64,000 nucleotides of DNA, from positions 216,820 to 280,819 of the forward strand of contig NZ_FOJP01000006.1 in the NCBI RefSeq assembly GCF_900111835.1, read 5' to 3'. Origin of the DNA: Metapseudomonas otitidis. Lineage in GTDB: Bacteria; Pseudomonadota; Gammaproteobacteria; Pseudomonadales; Pseudomonadaceae. This document shows, in pieces, positions 26,997 through 37,880 of the stretch (the stretch's first letter is position 1; the number at the start of each line of letters is the position of its first letter). Below the pieces are notes generated by a model. That model saw nothing but the letters and a program-made list of their open reading frames with translations, was not told the origin of the DNA and ran no database searches. Both the position numbers and the translations under genes were made by a program.

Positions 26997-29716
26997 TGCG
27001 CGGCCTCCTGCAGCAGGGTGACGGTGGCACCAGCCAGCGCGGCCGGCATGCCCGGCAGACCGGCGGGTAGGCCCACCAGGCCGACGGCCAGCTCTTCGCG
27101 TACTTGCAGCGGCAGGCGCAGGGCCTGGCCGTTGACCCGTACGGTCAGTTGCGCGCCATCGTTCACGCCGAGGCGGTCCGCCTCATCCTTGGCCAGGGCC
27201 ACGTAGGCCTCGGGAATGCGTGCCTGGATCGGCGCGGCGCGGGAGGAGTTCTCCTCGCTGCCGAACAGGTGATGCAGCGGGACGACCTGCCAGGTGCCTT
27301 GCGCCGGGTTGAACGGCGCGGCGACGGCGAACCAGGGCAGGACATTGCCCTTGGCTTCGATCAGGCGTACGCCCGGATCACCGGCACGCAGGTGGCCGCC
27401 CACTTCGTCCTGGAACTTGTTCCAGGCCTGGGGCGAGTTCCAGCCCGGGGACCAGGCGAACGGGATCTGCTGACGGGGCTCGGCGCTGCCGGCGTAGCCT
27501 TCCATGGAGAAGGCGAACGGGGAGTCTTGGTCCTGCGGTTGGCGGGGCTCGTGCACGCTGATGTTGGCGCGCATGGCGGTGCGGCCGCTGTAACGGTGAG
27601 GTTCGCGTGCGAGCTTGAGGCCCTTGATACGGAACGAGGCGCTCGGGGCGGCATCGCGGATGCCGGCGAGCAGCGGGGAGGTCTCGGCGCAGGCGCTGGT
27701 GACCTGGTCCAGCTGGGTCCAGTCGACCGGCTTGCCTTGCAAGGTACTGTGCAGGGCGTGCAGCCAGCGCCAGCCCTCACGAACGAGGATGTTGGCGTCG
27801 TAGTAGCTCGGCTCGAACACCTGGAAGAAGCGCTGGGCACGACCTTCCTGGCTGACCAGCGTGCCGTCGCCTTCGGCAAAGGAGGCGGCCGGCAGCACGA
27901 GGTGGGCGCGCTCGGTGGTGGCGGTCTGCTGGTGATCGGCGACGATCACGGCCTTGGCTGCGGCCAGGGCAGCGTCCACCTTGGCGGTTTCGGCGCGGCG
28001 GTAGAGGTCGTTCTCGAGGATGACGACCGCGTCGGCCTGGCCGGAGGTCAGGGCTTCCAGGGCGGCGTCCACGGATTTCCCACCGAGCTCTTCACCCAGG
28101 AGCAGGGCCAGGCCCATGCTGTTGGCTTCCGGTACAACCAGGCTGATGGAGCCATTCTTATCGCGGTTCTTCAGGGCGCTGGCGATGTTCGCGGCGGCTT
28201 CGATGAGGGCTTTTTCGCCCAGGGAAGCGCCGGAGACGATCAGCGGGCGCTTGGCGGCCAGCAGGGCATCGGCAATGCGCTGGACCAGCTCGCGGGCCTC
28301 GGCCTCCAGCCCGTCCACGGCGGGTGCGTTCGGGTCGATGGCGTGGGCCACGGCGAAGCCGATACGGGCCAGGTCAGCCGGGGCGGCATGCACGCTTTCG
28401 GTGGCGACGTCGTCGAGGCGGGTCTCGGTGACACTGGCGATGAACAGCGGGTTCAGGGCGTGCTGGGCGACGTTCTGCACGGCTGCCATGTGCCAGTCCT
28501 GGATCTTCATCGAGGCGGCGATCTCGGTGGCCTTGCCCTTCACTGCCTGGCGCAGGGCGAGTGCCACGCGTGCAGCGGTCTGGGTGAGGTCTTCGCCGAG
28601 GACGAAGACGGCGTCGTGGTCTTCGATCTCGCGCAGGGTCGGCACCGGCAGCGGGCCGTTCTGCAGCACGTCGCGGATCAGGCGGATGTTGGCCAGCTCA
28701 CCGGCGGCGATGCCGGAGTAGTAGTTGGCCTCGCCCACCAGCTCACGCAGGGCGAAGTTGCTTTCCAGGCTGGCGCGGGGCGAACCGATGCCGATGACGC
28801 GCTTGCCCTTGAGCAGTTCGGCGGCCTTGTCCAGCGCTGCGTCGATGCTCAGCGGAGCACCTGCCAGCAGCGGCTGGCGAGGACGGTCTTCGCGGTTGAC
28901 GTAGCCGTAGCCGAAGCGGCCGCGGTCGCAGAGGAAGTAGTGGTTCACCGAGCCGTTGAAGCGGTTCTCGATGCGGCGGATCTCGCCGTAGCGCTCACCG
29001 GGGCTGATGTTGCAGCCGCTGGAGCAGCCGTGGCAGATGCTCGGGGCGAACTGCATGTCCCACTTGCGGTTGTAGCGCTCGGAGTGGGTCTTGTCGGTGA
29101 ACACGCCCGTGGGGCAGACCTCGACGAGGTTGCCGGAGAATTCGCTTTCCAGCGTGCCGTTCTCGACGCGGCCGAAATAGACGTTGTCGTGGGCGCCGTA
29201 GACGCCCAGGTCGGTGCCACCGGCGTAGTCCTTGTAGTAGCGCACGCAGCGGTAGCAGGCGATGCAGCGGTTCATCTCGTGGGCGATGAACGGGCCGAGT
29301 TCCTGGTTCTGGTGGGTGCGCTTGGTGAAGCGGTAGCGACGGGCGTTGTGGCCGGTCATCACCGTCATGTCCTGCAGGTGGCAGTGACCACCTTCCTCGC
29401 ACACGGGGCAGTCGTGCGGGTGGTTGGTCATCAGCCATTCGACGACGCTGGCGCGGAACTGCTTCGCCTCTTCGTCTTCGATGGAGATCCAGGTGTTGTC
29501 AGTGGCAGGGGTCATGCAGGACATGACGAGGCGACCGCGTTTGTCGTTCTCGTCGGTGTACTGCTTGACCGCGCACTGGCGGCAGGCGCCGACGCTACCG
29601 AGCGCCGGGTGCCAGCAGAAGTAGGGGATGTCGAGTCCGAGTGACAGACAGGCCTGCAGGAGGTTGTCTGCACCATCGACTTCGAGCGTCTTGCCGTCTA
29701 CGTGGATAGTGGCCAT
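26993..29716 (-). CDS. nuoG: NADH-quinone oxidoreductase subunit G
   Basis: This 907-residue iron-sulfur subunit is molybdopterin-oxidoreductase-like. N-terminal [2Fe-2S] cysteines lie in [17 protein letters not shown] with a later SCMTP. The following clusters use [29 protein letters not shown] and [13 protein letters not shown]; the last is the additional cluster found in E. coli-type NuoG. A molybdopterin-type domain follows without cofactor motifs. It is preceded by an unusual 96-nt gap after nuoF, whereas most other junctions in the operon are much shorter or overlapping. Confidence 0.96.
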   Translation of the reverse strand: MATIHVDGKTLEVDGADNLLQACLSLGLDIPYFCWHPALGSVGACRQCAVKQYTDENDKRGRLVMSCMTPATDNTWISIEDEEAKQFRASVVEWLMTNHPHDCPVCEEGGHCHLQDMTVMTGHNARRYRFTKRTHQNQELGPFIAHEMNRCIACYRCVRYYKDYAGGTDLGVYGAHDNVYFGRVENGTLESEFSGNLVEVCPTGVFTDKTHSERYNRKWDMQFAPSICHGCSSGCNISPGERYGEIRRIENRFNGSVNHYFLCDRGRFGYGYVNREDRPRQPLLAGAPLSIDAALDKAAELLKGKRVIGIGSPRASLESNFALRELVGEANYYSGIAAGELANIRLIRDVLQNGPLPVPTLREIEDHDAVFVLGEDLTQTAARVALALRQAVKGKATEIAASMKIQDWHMAAVQNVAQHALNPLFIASVTETRLDDVATESVHAAPADLARIGFAVAHAIDPNAPAVDGLEAEARELVQRIADALLAAKRPLIVSGASLGEKALIEAAANIASALKNRDKNGSISLVVPEANSMGLALLLGEELGGKSVDAALEALTSGQADAVVILENDLYRRAETAKVDAALAAAKAVIVADHQQTATTERAHLVLPAASFAEGDGTLVSQEGRAQRFFQVFEPSYYDANILVREGWRWLHALHSTLQGKPVDWTQLDQVTSACAETSPLLAGIRDAAPSASFRIKGLKLAREPHRYSGRTAMRANISVHEPRQPQDQDSPFAFSMEGYAGSAEPRQQIPFAWSPGWNSPQAWNKFQDEVGGHLRAGDPGVRLIEAKGNVLPWFAVAAPFNPAQGTWQVVPLHHLFGSEENSSRAAPIQARIPEAYVALAKDEADRLGVNDGAQLTVRVNGQALRLPLQVREELAVGLVGLPAGLPGMPAALAGATVTLLQEAAQ

Positions 29717-29732
29717 GGTTCAGTCTTCATCT

Positions 29733-29791
29733 GCCCGTTACCGGGCTTGGCTAATGGAATCTGGTTGCGATCGGGGCCGCTTGTGGCGGCC
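29733..29791. repeat. Two hairpins in the nuoF-nuoG gap
   Basis: GCCCG-TTAC-CGGGC (29733-29746) and GGCCGC-TTGTG-GCGGCC (29775-29791) lie in a 96-nt non-coding spacer inside the nuo operon. They may stabilise or partially attenuate the message. No T-run follows. Confidence 0.4.
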
Positions 29792-29812
29792 GCCAACCGT
29801 CGGAACTGGCTC

Positions 29813-31159
29813 TTATGCGCCGACCACTTCGGGTCGGTTCGCCGGTGCGTTGCGGGCAATGCCTGCCTCGAACTCCGGTCGGAAATACTTCAGTGCGCTA
29901 CCCAGTGGCTCGACGGCACCCGGAGCGTGGGCGCAGAAGGTCTTGCCTGGGCCGAGGAAATTCACCAGGCCCTCGAGGGTCTCGAGGTCGCCGGCCTGTC
30001 CTTCGCCACGCTCGAGGGCGCGCAGGACCTTGACGCTCCAGGGCAGGCCATCCCGGCAAGGGGTGCACCAGCCGCAGGACTCGCGGGCGAAGAACTCTTC
30101 CATGTTGCGCAGCAGCGAGACCATGTTGATGCTGTCGTCCACGGCGAGTGCCAGGCCGGTGCCCATGCGGGTGCCGACCTTGGCGATGCCGGCGGCGTAC
30201 ATGGAGGCATCCAGGTGCTCGGGCAGCAGGAAACCGGTGCCGGCGCCGCCGGGCTGCCAGGCCTTCAGCTTGAAGCCGTCGCGCATGCCGCCAGCGTAGT
30301 CCTCGAACAGCTCGCGGGCGCTGACGCCGAAGGGTAGCTCCCAGAGGCCGGGGTTCTTCACCTTGCCGGAGAAGCCCATGAGCTTGGTGCCCATGTCTTC
30401 GCTGCCCGGACGGGCGAGGGATTTGTACCAGTCCACGCCGTTGGCAACGATCGCCGGGACGTTGCAGAGAGTCTCGACGTTGTTGACGCAGGTGGGCTTG
30501 CCCCAGACGCCGACGGCGGCGGGGAAGGGCGGCTTGGCGCGCGGGTTGGCGCGGCGCCCTTCGAGGGAGTTGATCAGTGCGGTTTCTTCACCGCAGATGT
30601 AGCGGCCGGCGCCCGTGTGGACGAACAACTCGAAGTCGAAGCCCGACCCGAGGATGTTCTTGCCCAGCAGGCCGGCGGCCTTGGCTTCGTCGATGGCGCG
30701 GTTGAGATTGCGCGCCGCGTCGACGTACTCGCCACGCAGGAAGATGTAGCCACGGTAGGCCTTGAGCGCGCGGGCGCTGATCAGCATACCTTCCACCAGC
30801 AGGTGGGGCAGTTGCTCCATCAGCAGGCGGTCCTTCCAGGTGTTGGGCTCCATTTCATCCGCGTTGCACAGCAGGTAGCGGATGTTCATGGATTCGTCGG
30901 CGGGCATCAGACCCCACTTCACACCGGTGGGGAAGCCTGCGCCGCCACGGCCCTTGAGACCGGAGTCCTTGACCTGCTGGACGATGTCGGCCTGGGCCAT
31001 CTCGCCCAGTGCCTTGCGCGCGGCGGCATAGCCGTTCTTCTGCTGGTATTCCTCCAGCCAGACGGGCTGGGCGTCGTCACGCAGGCGCCAGGTCAGCGGG
31101 TGGGTTTCCGCGCTGCGCTGGATGCGGTTCGACGGACCGATGGAGGTGAGGGTCTTCAT
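29813..31159 (-). CDS. nuoF: NADH-quinone oxidoreductase subunit F (NADH/FMN site)
   Basis: This 448-residue subunit oxidises NADH and passes electrons to FMN. The FMN/NADH-binding glycine loop is [10 protein letters not shown] (~70-79), [12 protein letters not shown] is conserved, and [13 protein letters not shown] carries cysteines of cluster N3. Its start overlaps the nuoE stop by 4 nt, as expected for a co-assembled pair. Complete. Confidence 0.97.
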   Translation of the reverse strand: MKTLTSIGPSNRIQRSAETHPLTWRLRDDAQPVWLEEYQQKNGYAAARKALGEMAQADIVQQVKDSGLKGRGGAGFPTGVKWGLMPADESMNIRYLLCNADEMEPNTWKDRLLMEQLPHLLVEGMLISARALKAYRGYIFLRGEYVDAARNLNRAIDEAKAAGLLGKNILGSGFDFELFVHTGAGRYICGEETALINSLEGRRANPRAKPPFPAAVGVWGKPTCVNNVETLCNVPAIVANGVDWYKSLARPGSEDMGTKLMGFSGKVKNPGLWELPFGVSARELFEDYAGGMRDGFKLKAWQPGGAGTGFLLPEHLDASMYAAGIAKVGTRMGTGLALAVDDSINMVSLLRNMEEFFARESCGWCTPCRDGLPWSVKVLRALERGEGQAGDLETLEGLVNFLGPGKTFCAHAPGAVEPLGSALKYFRPEFEAGIARNAPANRPEVVGA

Positions 31160-31647
31160 TGATAGGCCTCCAGCAGTTGCGAGACGCCGTCGGCGCTGAC
31201 GTTGCCGTAGGTGTCGTCATCGATCATCAGGGCCGGTGCCTTGTCGCAGTTGCCGAGGCAGCACACCGGCAGCAGGGTGAAGCGGTTGTCGGCGGTGGTC
31301 TGGCCAAGGCCGATGCCGAGCTGTTCCTGGATACGGCCCAGCACGGATTCATGGCCACCGATGAAGCAGGTCATGCTGTCGCACACACGGATCACGTGGC
31401 GGCCGACCGGCTGGCGGAAGATCTGGCTGTAGAAGGTGGCAACGCCTTCGACGTCGCTGGCAGGGATGCCGAGGATCTCGCCGATGGCGTCAGCAGCGCC
31501 GTCCGGCACCCAGCCGCGCTCCTTCTGGACGATCTTGAGGGCTTCGATGGACGCCGCGCGCGGGTCCTCGTAGTGGTGCATCTCGTGCTCGATGGCCGAG
31601 CGTTCGGTTTCGCTGAGGACGAAACGGTCGGTCTGGATAATGCTCAT
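31156..31647 (-). CDS. nuoE: NADH-quinone oxidoreductase subunit E ([2Fe-2S])
   Basis: This 163-residue thioredoxin-fold subunit binds cluster N1a with cysteines in CDSMTCF and [10 protein letters not shown]. It lies next to nuoF in the NADH dehydrogenase module. One nucleotide separates it from nuoCD. The N-terminal segment [21 protein letters not shown] is the usual helical domain. Confidence 0.96.
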   Translation of the reverse strand: MSIIQTDRFVLSETERSAIEHEMHHYEDPRAASIEALKIVQKERGWVPDGAADAIGEILGIPASDVEGVATFYSQIFRQPVGRHVIRVCDSMTCFIGGHESVLGRIQEQLGIGLGQTTADNRFTLLPVCCLGNCDKAPALMIDDDTYGNVSADGVSQLLEAYQ

Positions 31648-31648
31648 G

Positions 31649-33448
<1,800 letters not shown>

Positions 33449-33492
33449 TCAACGTACAGAGTGAAACGGGCCTTCTCGTGGAAAGACCCGTA

Positions 33493-34170
33493 TCAGACTT
33501 CGTCGGGGCTGCGCAGGTTGGTGACCTGAATACGCTGTTCGCGGCGCTGTTCCTTCTGCGACGGCATTTCGGCACGGTAGATGCCTTGGTCGCCGACGAC
33601 CCAGGAAAGCGGGCGGCGCTCCTGGCCGATGGATTCCTGCAGCAGCATGAGGCCTTGCAGGAATGCCTCCGGGCGGGGAGGGCAGCCAGGGATGTACACG
33701 TCCACGGGGAGGAACTTGTCCACACCCTGGACCACCGAGTAGATGTCGTACATGCCACCGGAATTGGCGCACGAGCCCATCGAGATCACCCACTTGGGCT
33801 CCAGCATCTGCTCGTAGAGGCGCTGGATGATCGGCGCCATCTTGATGAAGCAGGTGCCGGCGATGACCATGAAGTCAGCCTGGCGGGGTGATGCACGAAT
33901 GACTTCGGCACCGAAGCGGGCGATGTCGTGGGGCGCAGTGAAGGCGGTGGTCATCTCCACGTAGCAGCACGACAGACCGAAGTTGTACGGCCACAGGGAG
34001 TTCTTGCGACCCCAGTTGACCGCGTTGCTCAGAACATCCTCGAGCTTGCCCATGAAGATGTTCTTGTGGACCTGATCTTCTAGCAGAGGGTCAGTGACGA
34101 CCTCCCGCTCGCCGATCGGGTACTGCTCGTTGGGAACAGTCGGATCGATCCGAGTAAGTTTGTATTGCAT
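33493..34170 (-). CDS. nuoB: NADH-quinone oxidoreductase subunit B (cluster N2)
   Basis: This 225-residue subunit holds cluster N2, the electron donor to quinone, with cysteines in [16 protein letters not shown] and PGCPPRPE. The start ATG at 34170 (MQYKLTRID) is preferred because GAGG lies 8 nt upstream; a TTG two codons earlier is in frame but unneeded. It is 10 nt after nuoA. Confidence 0.96.
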   Translation of the reverse strand: MQYKLTRIDPTVPNEQYPIGEREVVTDPLLEDQVHKNIFMGKLEDVLSNAVNWGRKNSLWPYNFGLSCCYVEMTTAFTAPHDIARFGAEVIRASPRQADFMVIAGTCFIKMAPIIQRLYEQMLEPKWVISMGSCANSGGMYDIYSVVQGVDKFLPVDVYIPGCPPRPEAFLQGLMLLQESIGQERRPLSWVVGDQGIYRAEMPSQKEQRREQRIQVTNLRSPDEV

Positions 34171-34180
34171 TGCCAAAGCC

Positions 34181-34594
34181 TCATTGTTTTAGCTTCGCCT
34201 GCCGATTACGACGACCTTCGGGGGCCCAGTCGAGGGCTCCGATGCGCCAGAGATAGGCAAGACCTGCCAACAGAATTGCTATGAAAATGGTGGCCTCGAT
34301 GAGCCCGGCCCATCCGCTTTCGCGAACAGATACGGCCCATGCGAAGAGAAAGAGGGCTTCGACGTCGAAGATCACGAAGAGCATCGCGACCAGATAGAAC
34401 TTGGCGGAGAGGCGGAGGCGGGCGCTGCCGGTGGGGAGCATCCCGGATTCGAAGGGGTCGTTCTTGGCGCGGCCGAAGGCGCGGCTACCGAGGAGGGCTG
34501 AGACGCCGAGCATGAATGCGATCAGGCCGAAGACGCCCAGCAGGAAAACAGCGAAACCCCAGTTATGGGACAGGATGGCAGTGGCTTCCGACAT
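34181..34594 (-). CDS. nuoA: NADH-quinone oxidoreductase subunit A
   Basis: This 137-residue membrane subunit has three helices and the conserved loop [17 protein letters not shown] and helix [13 protein letters not shown]. It is the first gene of the nuo operon. The start at 34594 has AAGGAG at ideal spacing; an in-frame ATG 11 codons upstream lacks it. The operon promoter must lie in the AT-richer region just upstream. Confidence 0.96.
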   Translation of the reverse strand: MSEATAILSHNWGFAVFLLGVFGLIAFMLGVSALLGSRAFGRAKNDPFESGMLPTGSARLRLSAKFYLVAMLFVIFDVEALFLFAWAVSVRESGWAGLIEATIFIAILLAGLAYLWRIGALDWAPEGRRNRQAKLKQ

Positions 34595-35159
34595 GCCCGA
34601 ACTCCTTCTACAAGGAACGGCGTTCACTCGTGTTATTAGGGTTATGCCGGAGCAGAAGCACCCGGCAATCTATTCGAACAATTTTATGCCCGTAAGGGGG
34701 AACAAGTAAATTTTTCAGGTCGAAAAATTAACTCCGAGGGCAGTAAAAGGACCTTGTACTGCTATGAAAGCCAGATGGGTCGCGGGTTTCAGTTTTTTGT
34801 TAGGCCTTGGTCGGATTGCGTCGCTATGCCGCAGCGGCAAGTTAGATGGCCTGTAGTTGATATTCATTCTCGTTTGACTGGAGAATATTTAATCACTACC
34901 TAATTAATCCTACAGAGGCGACTAAAAGTTACCGGTGCATTAGCGCCAACTACTACAAAGGTAGCGGTTTCTATCCCGAATAATTCTGGCAGCGGCTTAT
35001 TGAGGCACCCTGAATGCTGTACTAGCGTACCAGCTGCGCTTTTTCAGAGCGTTTCCCCTGTTTCCCGGCGGTACTCAGGGGGTCAATCGGACCCCCATGT
35101 CCTCGGCCTTTCCGGGCTTGGTGGTCTCATCAAAACATCAAGAAAAGAGGGAACTGCCC
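34595..35159. promoter_or_regulatory. AT-richer regulatory gap between nuoA and a secreted hydrolase gene
   Basis: This 565-nt stretch has no credible gene and is visibly AT-richer than its surroundings. It holds three clear dyads: AATTTTTC-AGGTC-GAAAAATT (34709-34729), GCAGTA-N11-TACTGC with an inner AAGG-A-CCTT (34740-34762), and GGGGGTC-AATCG-GACCCCC (35078-35096). It must contain divergent promoters for nuo and the hydrolase; on the nuo side CATAAAAT at about 34680-34688 could be a -10. A small RNA cannot be excluded. Confidence 0.5.
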
Positions 35160-36554
35160 ATGAGGCTCGCTACGCGCCTGCGCTGCAGCATCATCTTGTT
35201 GTCCTGCCTGTTGCCAACCTTCCAAGCCCACGCCGAACTCGGTGACTACGGTGCCTGGAAGACACTTCTCAACCTGACCTCTCCGCCCAAGGCTGATAAC
35301 CCCGTGCGGGCCGAGCAGCGCGTTGGCCCCTACCCGATGCTGGCCAACCCGGCCGGTTTCAAGTCCGGCTTCACGCCGACGGCCTACTTCGCCTGGCAGA
35401 CCGTCCAGCTTGCACCGGAGACCGGGGCGGTATGCGGTGACGGCTCACCCTACAAGTTCTTCGTCAACCGGATGCCGAACACCAGCAACACCCTGATCTA
35501 CATGGAAGGCGGCGGCGCCTGCTGGGACTACGCCAGCTGTTCCGGCCAGGCCGGCATCCGCGGCGCGCGCAACCCCAATGGCATTCCGGATGACTACATG
35601 AAGCTGGCGAACCCCCAAGCCAGCCTGGTCAGCCCCTTCGTCGTGCGCCTCCACCCGTACTCCCGGGTGAAGACCCAGGGCTGGAACATCGTCTACATCC
35701 CCTATTGCACCGGTGACCTGTATGCCGGCGACAAGGTAGCGGTCTATGACGACCCGAGCGGGAAGAAGCCTCCCCTGGTCTGGCACCACAACGGCTTGCG
35801 CAACGGCCGGGCAGTGCTCGGCTGGCTGAAGGACAACCTGGAGCGCCCCGGCCAGATGCTCTCCACCGGCTGCAGTGCCGGCGGTGCGGGCAGCCTGATC
35901 AGTCACTCGGTGCTTCGCCAGGACCTCGCGCCTGATCGCGGCTTCCTGATCGACGACTCCGGGCCGGTTTTCAGCGCTGCCGTGGGCGGCGACAGCCAGA
36001 CCTACCCCTCGCTGCCACTGCAGAACCTCATCCGCAGCGCCTGGGGGCTTGACCAGGGGCCGCTGCAGTTCCTGCAGTCGCGCCTGCCGGGCGTGAGTCT
36101 CTCCAACCTGGGCAGCCTCTACCCGGCCCTGGCGGCCAACTTCCCGGGGGACCGCCTGGGTCACACGCACTTCTGGCAGGACCTGAACTACTCGTCCTAT
36201 TCCTATGAGCGGTTCTACCCGGAAATCGCCAATGCTCCGGACAAGGCCGCCAAGGAGGCGCTGATCAAGGCCAAGTGGCAGGTGGACACCGCGCGCCTGC
36301 GCGACACCCTGGCCAACCTGCCGAACTTCGGGGGCTATTTCCCGCAGTACCGGGCTCTTAACGAGAGCCACTGCACCACCATCGTCGACTTCGCCAACGG
36401 CGATATCCAGGAGCAGGGTCTGGAGCTCAGCCACTTCATCGACAACGTGCTGAATGGCCAAGGTCCGGTGCTGGACGCCTCCGAGCTCAGCGATTCGGCG
36501 GACCGAGCCAAGCCCAACAACCCGATCTACGACGCCATCAACAAACTGCTCTGA
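35160..36554 (+). CDS. Secreted pectinacetylesterase/Notum-family hydrolase
   Basis: This 464-residue protein has a signal peptide at ~1-25 (cleavage near AHA). The alpha/beta-hydrolase core has the oxyanion segment YMEGGGACWDY (~114-124) and nucleophile S239 in GCSAGGAGS; a C-terminal His lies in NESHCTT. This is the pattern of the PAE family, which in plants de-acetylates pectin and in animals (Notum) removes a lipid from Wnt. The bacterial substrate is unknown and could be acetylated or acylated glycans. The ATG at 35160 has GAGG upstream; an earlier ATG at 35097 would precede the signal peptide with 21 unsupported residues. Confidence 0.82.
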   Translation: MRLATRLRCSIILLSCLLPTFQAHAELGDYGAWKTLLNLTSPPKADNPVRAEQRVGPYPMLANPAGFKSGFTPTAYFAWQTVQLAPETGAVCGDGSPYKFFVNRMPNTSNTLIYMEGGGACWDYASCSGQAGIRGARNPNGIPDDYMKLANPQASLVSPFVVRLHPYSRVKTQGWNIVYIPYCTGDLYAGDKVAVYDDPSGKKPPLVWHHNGLRNGRAVLGWLKDNLERPGQMLSTGCSAGGAGSLISHSVLRQDLAPDRGFLIDDSGPVFSAAVGGDSQTYPSLPLQNLIRSAWGLDQGPLQFLQSRLPGVSLSNLGSLYPALAANFPGDRLGHTHFWQDLNYSSYSYERFYPEIANAPDKAAKEALIKAKWQVDTARLRDTLANLPNFGGYFPQYRALNESHCTTIVDFANGDIQEQGLELSHFIDNVLNGQGPVLDASELSDSADRAKPNNPIYDAINKLL

Positions 36555-36559
36555 ACCTG

Positions 36560-36582
36560 CCGGGGCGCCTTGCGCGCCCCGG
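36560..36582. terminator. Hairpin between convergent hydrolase and accessory-like genes
   Basis: CCGGGGCGC-CTTGC-GCGCCCCGG, a 9-bp GC stem, fills the 33-nt gap between two convergent genes. No T-run follows; it is a candidate shared terminator. Confidence 0.55.
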
Positions 36583-36587
36583 TCACC

Positions 36588-37241
36588 TCACTGATAGGCC
36601 TGCTCCCGGGCTTCCTGCAGCCGTTGGCGCAGGTACTCGTTGCGAGACAGGCCATCCGGTATTGCCTCCAACGCCATCACTTCCTCGACGATGCGTTTCT
36701 CATCCTGCTTGTAGCGCTTGAACTGCGGTGAAGGCTGCTGCGCCAGTGCTTTCTCGCGGGCCTCGCTGGCCTCCTGGTAGCGGCGGAGCAGGGCGTTTGC
36801 ACGGCTCTTCTGCTCCTCCGGATCGCTCTCGGTCGCCTGGATCAGCGCAATCTGCAGCATCAGCGATTCGCTCGCCGCCAGCTCGCCTCGCGCCTCGCGC
36901 TCCTCCAGCCCCTTGCGCAACCGCTCGGCTTCCGCCTCCCGTTCCGCCTCCGGCAACTGGGAGGCCTTGTCGAAGAAGCCCCGGTACTCGCTGTCGAACG
37001 CCAAGCGTTTGGAGTAGGCATCCACCAGCGTCGGATCCACGGCTGGCTTGGTCTCTGTCTCTGCTTTTGGGGGTTGCTCGCCAGGCTGTTCGGCGCGGGC
37101 TGTTGCGGGGGCGCTGGCGGTTGGTGCCGCTGCAACGGGAGCAACTGCCTCGGTATCCGCTTGCAGGCGCCAATAGAGGGTGGCGCTGGCCGTCGTAATC
37201 GCGAGCGCGATGGCGCTCAGCAGCAGTGTCTTGTTGGGCAT
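36588..37241 (-). CDS. Membrane-anchored helical protein, PlcR/lipase-chaperone-like
   Basis: This 217-residue protein has an anchor helix at ~5-22, an Ala/Pro/Glu-rich linker at ~30-70, then charged helices (FDSEYRGFFDKASQLPEAE, SRNEYLRQRLQEAREQAY). The layout (inner-membrane anchor, flexible linker, periplasmic helical clamp) is that of lipase foldases and of the phospholipase C accessory protein PlcR, which it resembles from memory. No phospholipase or lipase gene lies beside it; the nearest secreted enzyme is the convergent hydrolase. AGGAGG precedes the ATG at 37241. Confidence 0.6.
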   Translation of the reverse strand: MPNKTLLLSAIALAITTASATLYWRLQADTEAVAPVAAAPTASAPATARAEQPGEQPPKAETETKPAVDPTLVDAYSKRLAFDSEYRGFFDKASQLPEAEREAEAERLRKGLEEREARGELAASESLMLQIALIQATESDPEEQKSRANALLRRYQEASEAREKALAQQPSPQFKRYKQDEKRIVEEVMALEAIPDGLSRNEYLRQRLQEAREQAYQ

Positions 37242-37275
37242 CGTGCCTCCTGCATGGTGTGAAATGCCGGGAAGC

Positions 37276-37776
37276 TTAGTCGACGCGATCCTTCCTACGC
37301 GGCACCCAGGCCCAGACCATCCGGCAGCGGATCGGCTCGGCACCGCTCTCGTCGGTCACGCGCACCTCCACGGTCACCTCGCCCTTTTCCTCGTCTTCGA
37401 TCCGGCGCAATTGCTCGGGTGAGAGCCGCGCCTCGGCCCTGAGGCCGCCACTCGCCCGCCGCAGGTAATCCACGTGCAGGGTACGGATCAGCGGAATGCG
37501 GGTGTCCGGCACGCTCATGCCCACCAGGATGCCCGTCGCCGACTCCGCCAGCAGCGCCATGGCAGCGGCGTGCACCCCGCCGATGTGGTTCTGCACGCGC
37601 TTGCGGTTGGCCAGGCTCATCACCGCCCGGTCGCGGCCCAGGTGGTGGACGCGGATGCGCCCGGTGCCGGCGAACTTCACCTGGCTGCCGATCAGCAGGC
37701 TCAGCAAGGGTGTGTGCAGTGCAGCAGGGAGGCGGGTGATCAGCCAGGTGGCTTTGGCGAGGCGGTTGGTCGGCAT
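37276..37776 (-). CDS. Hotdog-fold DUF4442-type protein
   Basis: This 166-residue cytosolic protein shows the DUF4442/thioesterase-like pattern NHIGGVHAAAMALLAESATGILVG at ~63-86, typical of hotdog domains that bind acyl-CoA. The catalytic residue is not evident and the substrate unknown. It lies 34 nt upstream of, and in the same direction as, the PlcR-like gene, so they may share a transcript. Confidence 0.72.
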   Translation of the reverse strand: MPTNRLAKATWLITRLPAALHTPLLSLLIGSQVKFAGTGRIRVHHLGRDRAVMSLANRKRVQNHIGGVHAAAMALLAESATGILVGMSVPDTRIPLIRTLHVDYLRRASGGLRAEARLSPEQLRRIEDEEKGEVTVEVRVTDESGAEPIRCRMVWAWVPRRKDRVD

Positions 37777-37823
37777 GGCGAGGCTCGTGGTGAGTGAGCC
37801 GCCAGTCTTCCAGTGTCAAAAGG

Positions 37824-37845
37824 GACCGGCCATTGCTGGCCGGTC
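37824..37845 (-). terminator. Intrinsic terminator after phoX
   Basis: On the minus strand a 9-bp stem (GACCGGCCA / TGGCCGGTC, 4-nt loop) is followed by CCCTTTTG. It lies 35 nt beyond the phoX stop. Confidence 0.75.
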
Positions 37846-37880
37846 GGAGTGCCCTGGCAGTTCGGCCAGTGGCGGAGGGG

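Noticed and set aside
27104..29644. Very long open frame opposite nuoG
   Set aside because: It is the GC-rich reverse shadow of nuoG: no recognisable domain, biased composition, and nuoG on the other strand has all expected iron-sulfur motifs. The same applies to long frames opposite the TlpQ-like gene, nuoF, nuoCD, phoX and the carboxylase.
34855..34870. Possible ANR/FNR site (TTGAT followed by ATTC) upstream of nuo
   Set aside because: Only the left half-site TTGAT is present; the ATCAA half is missing.
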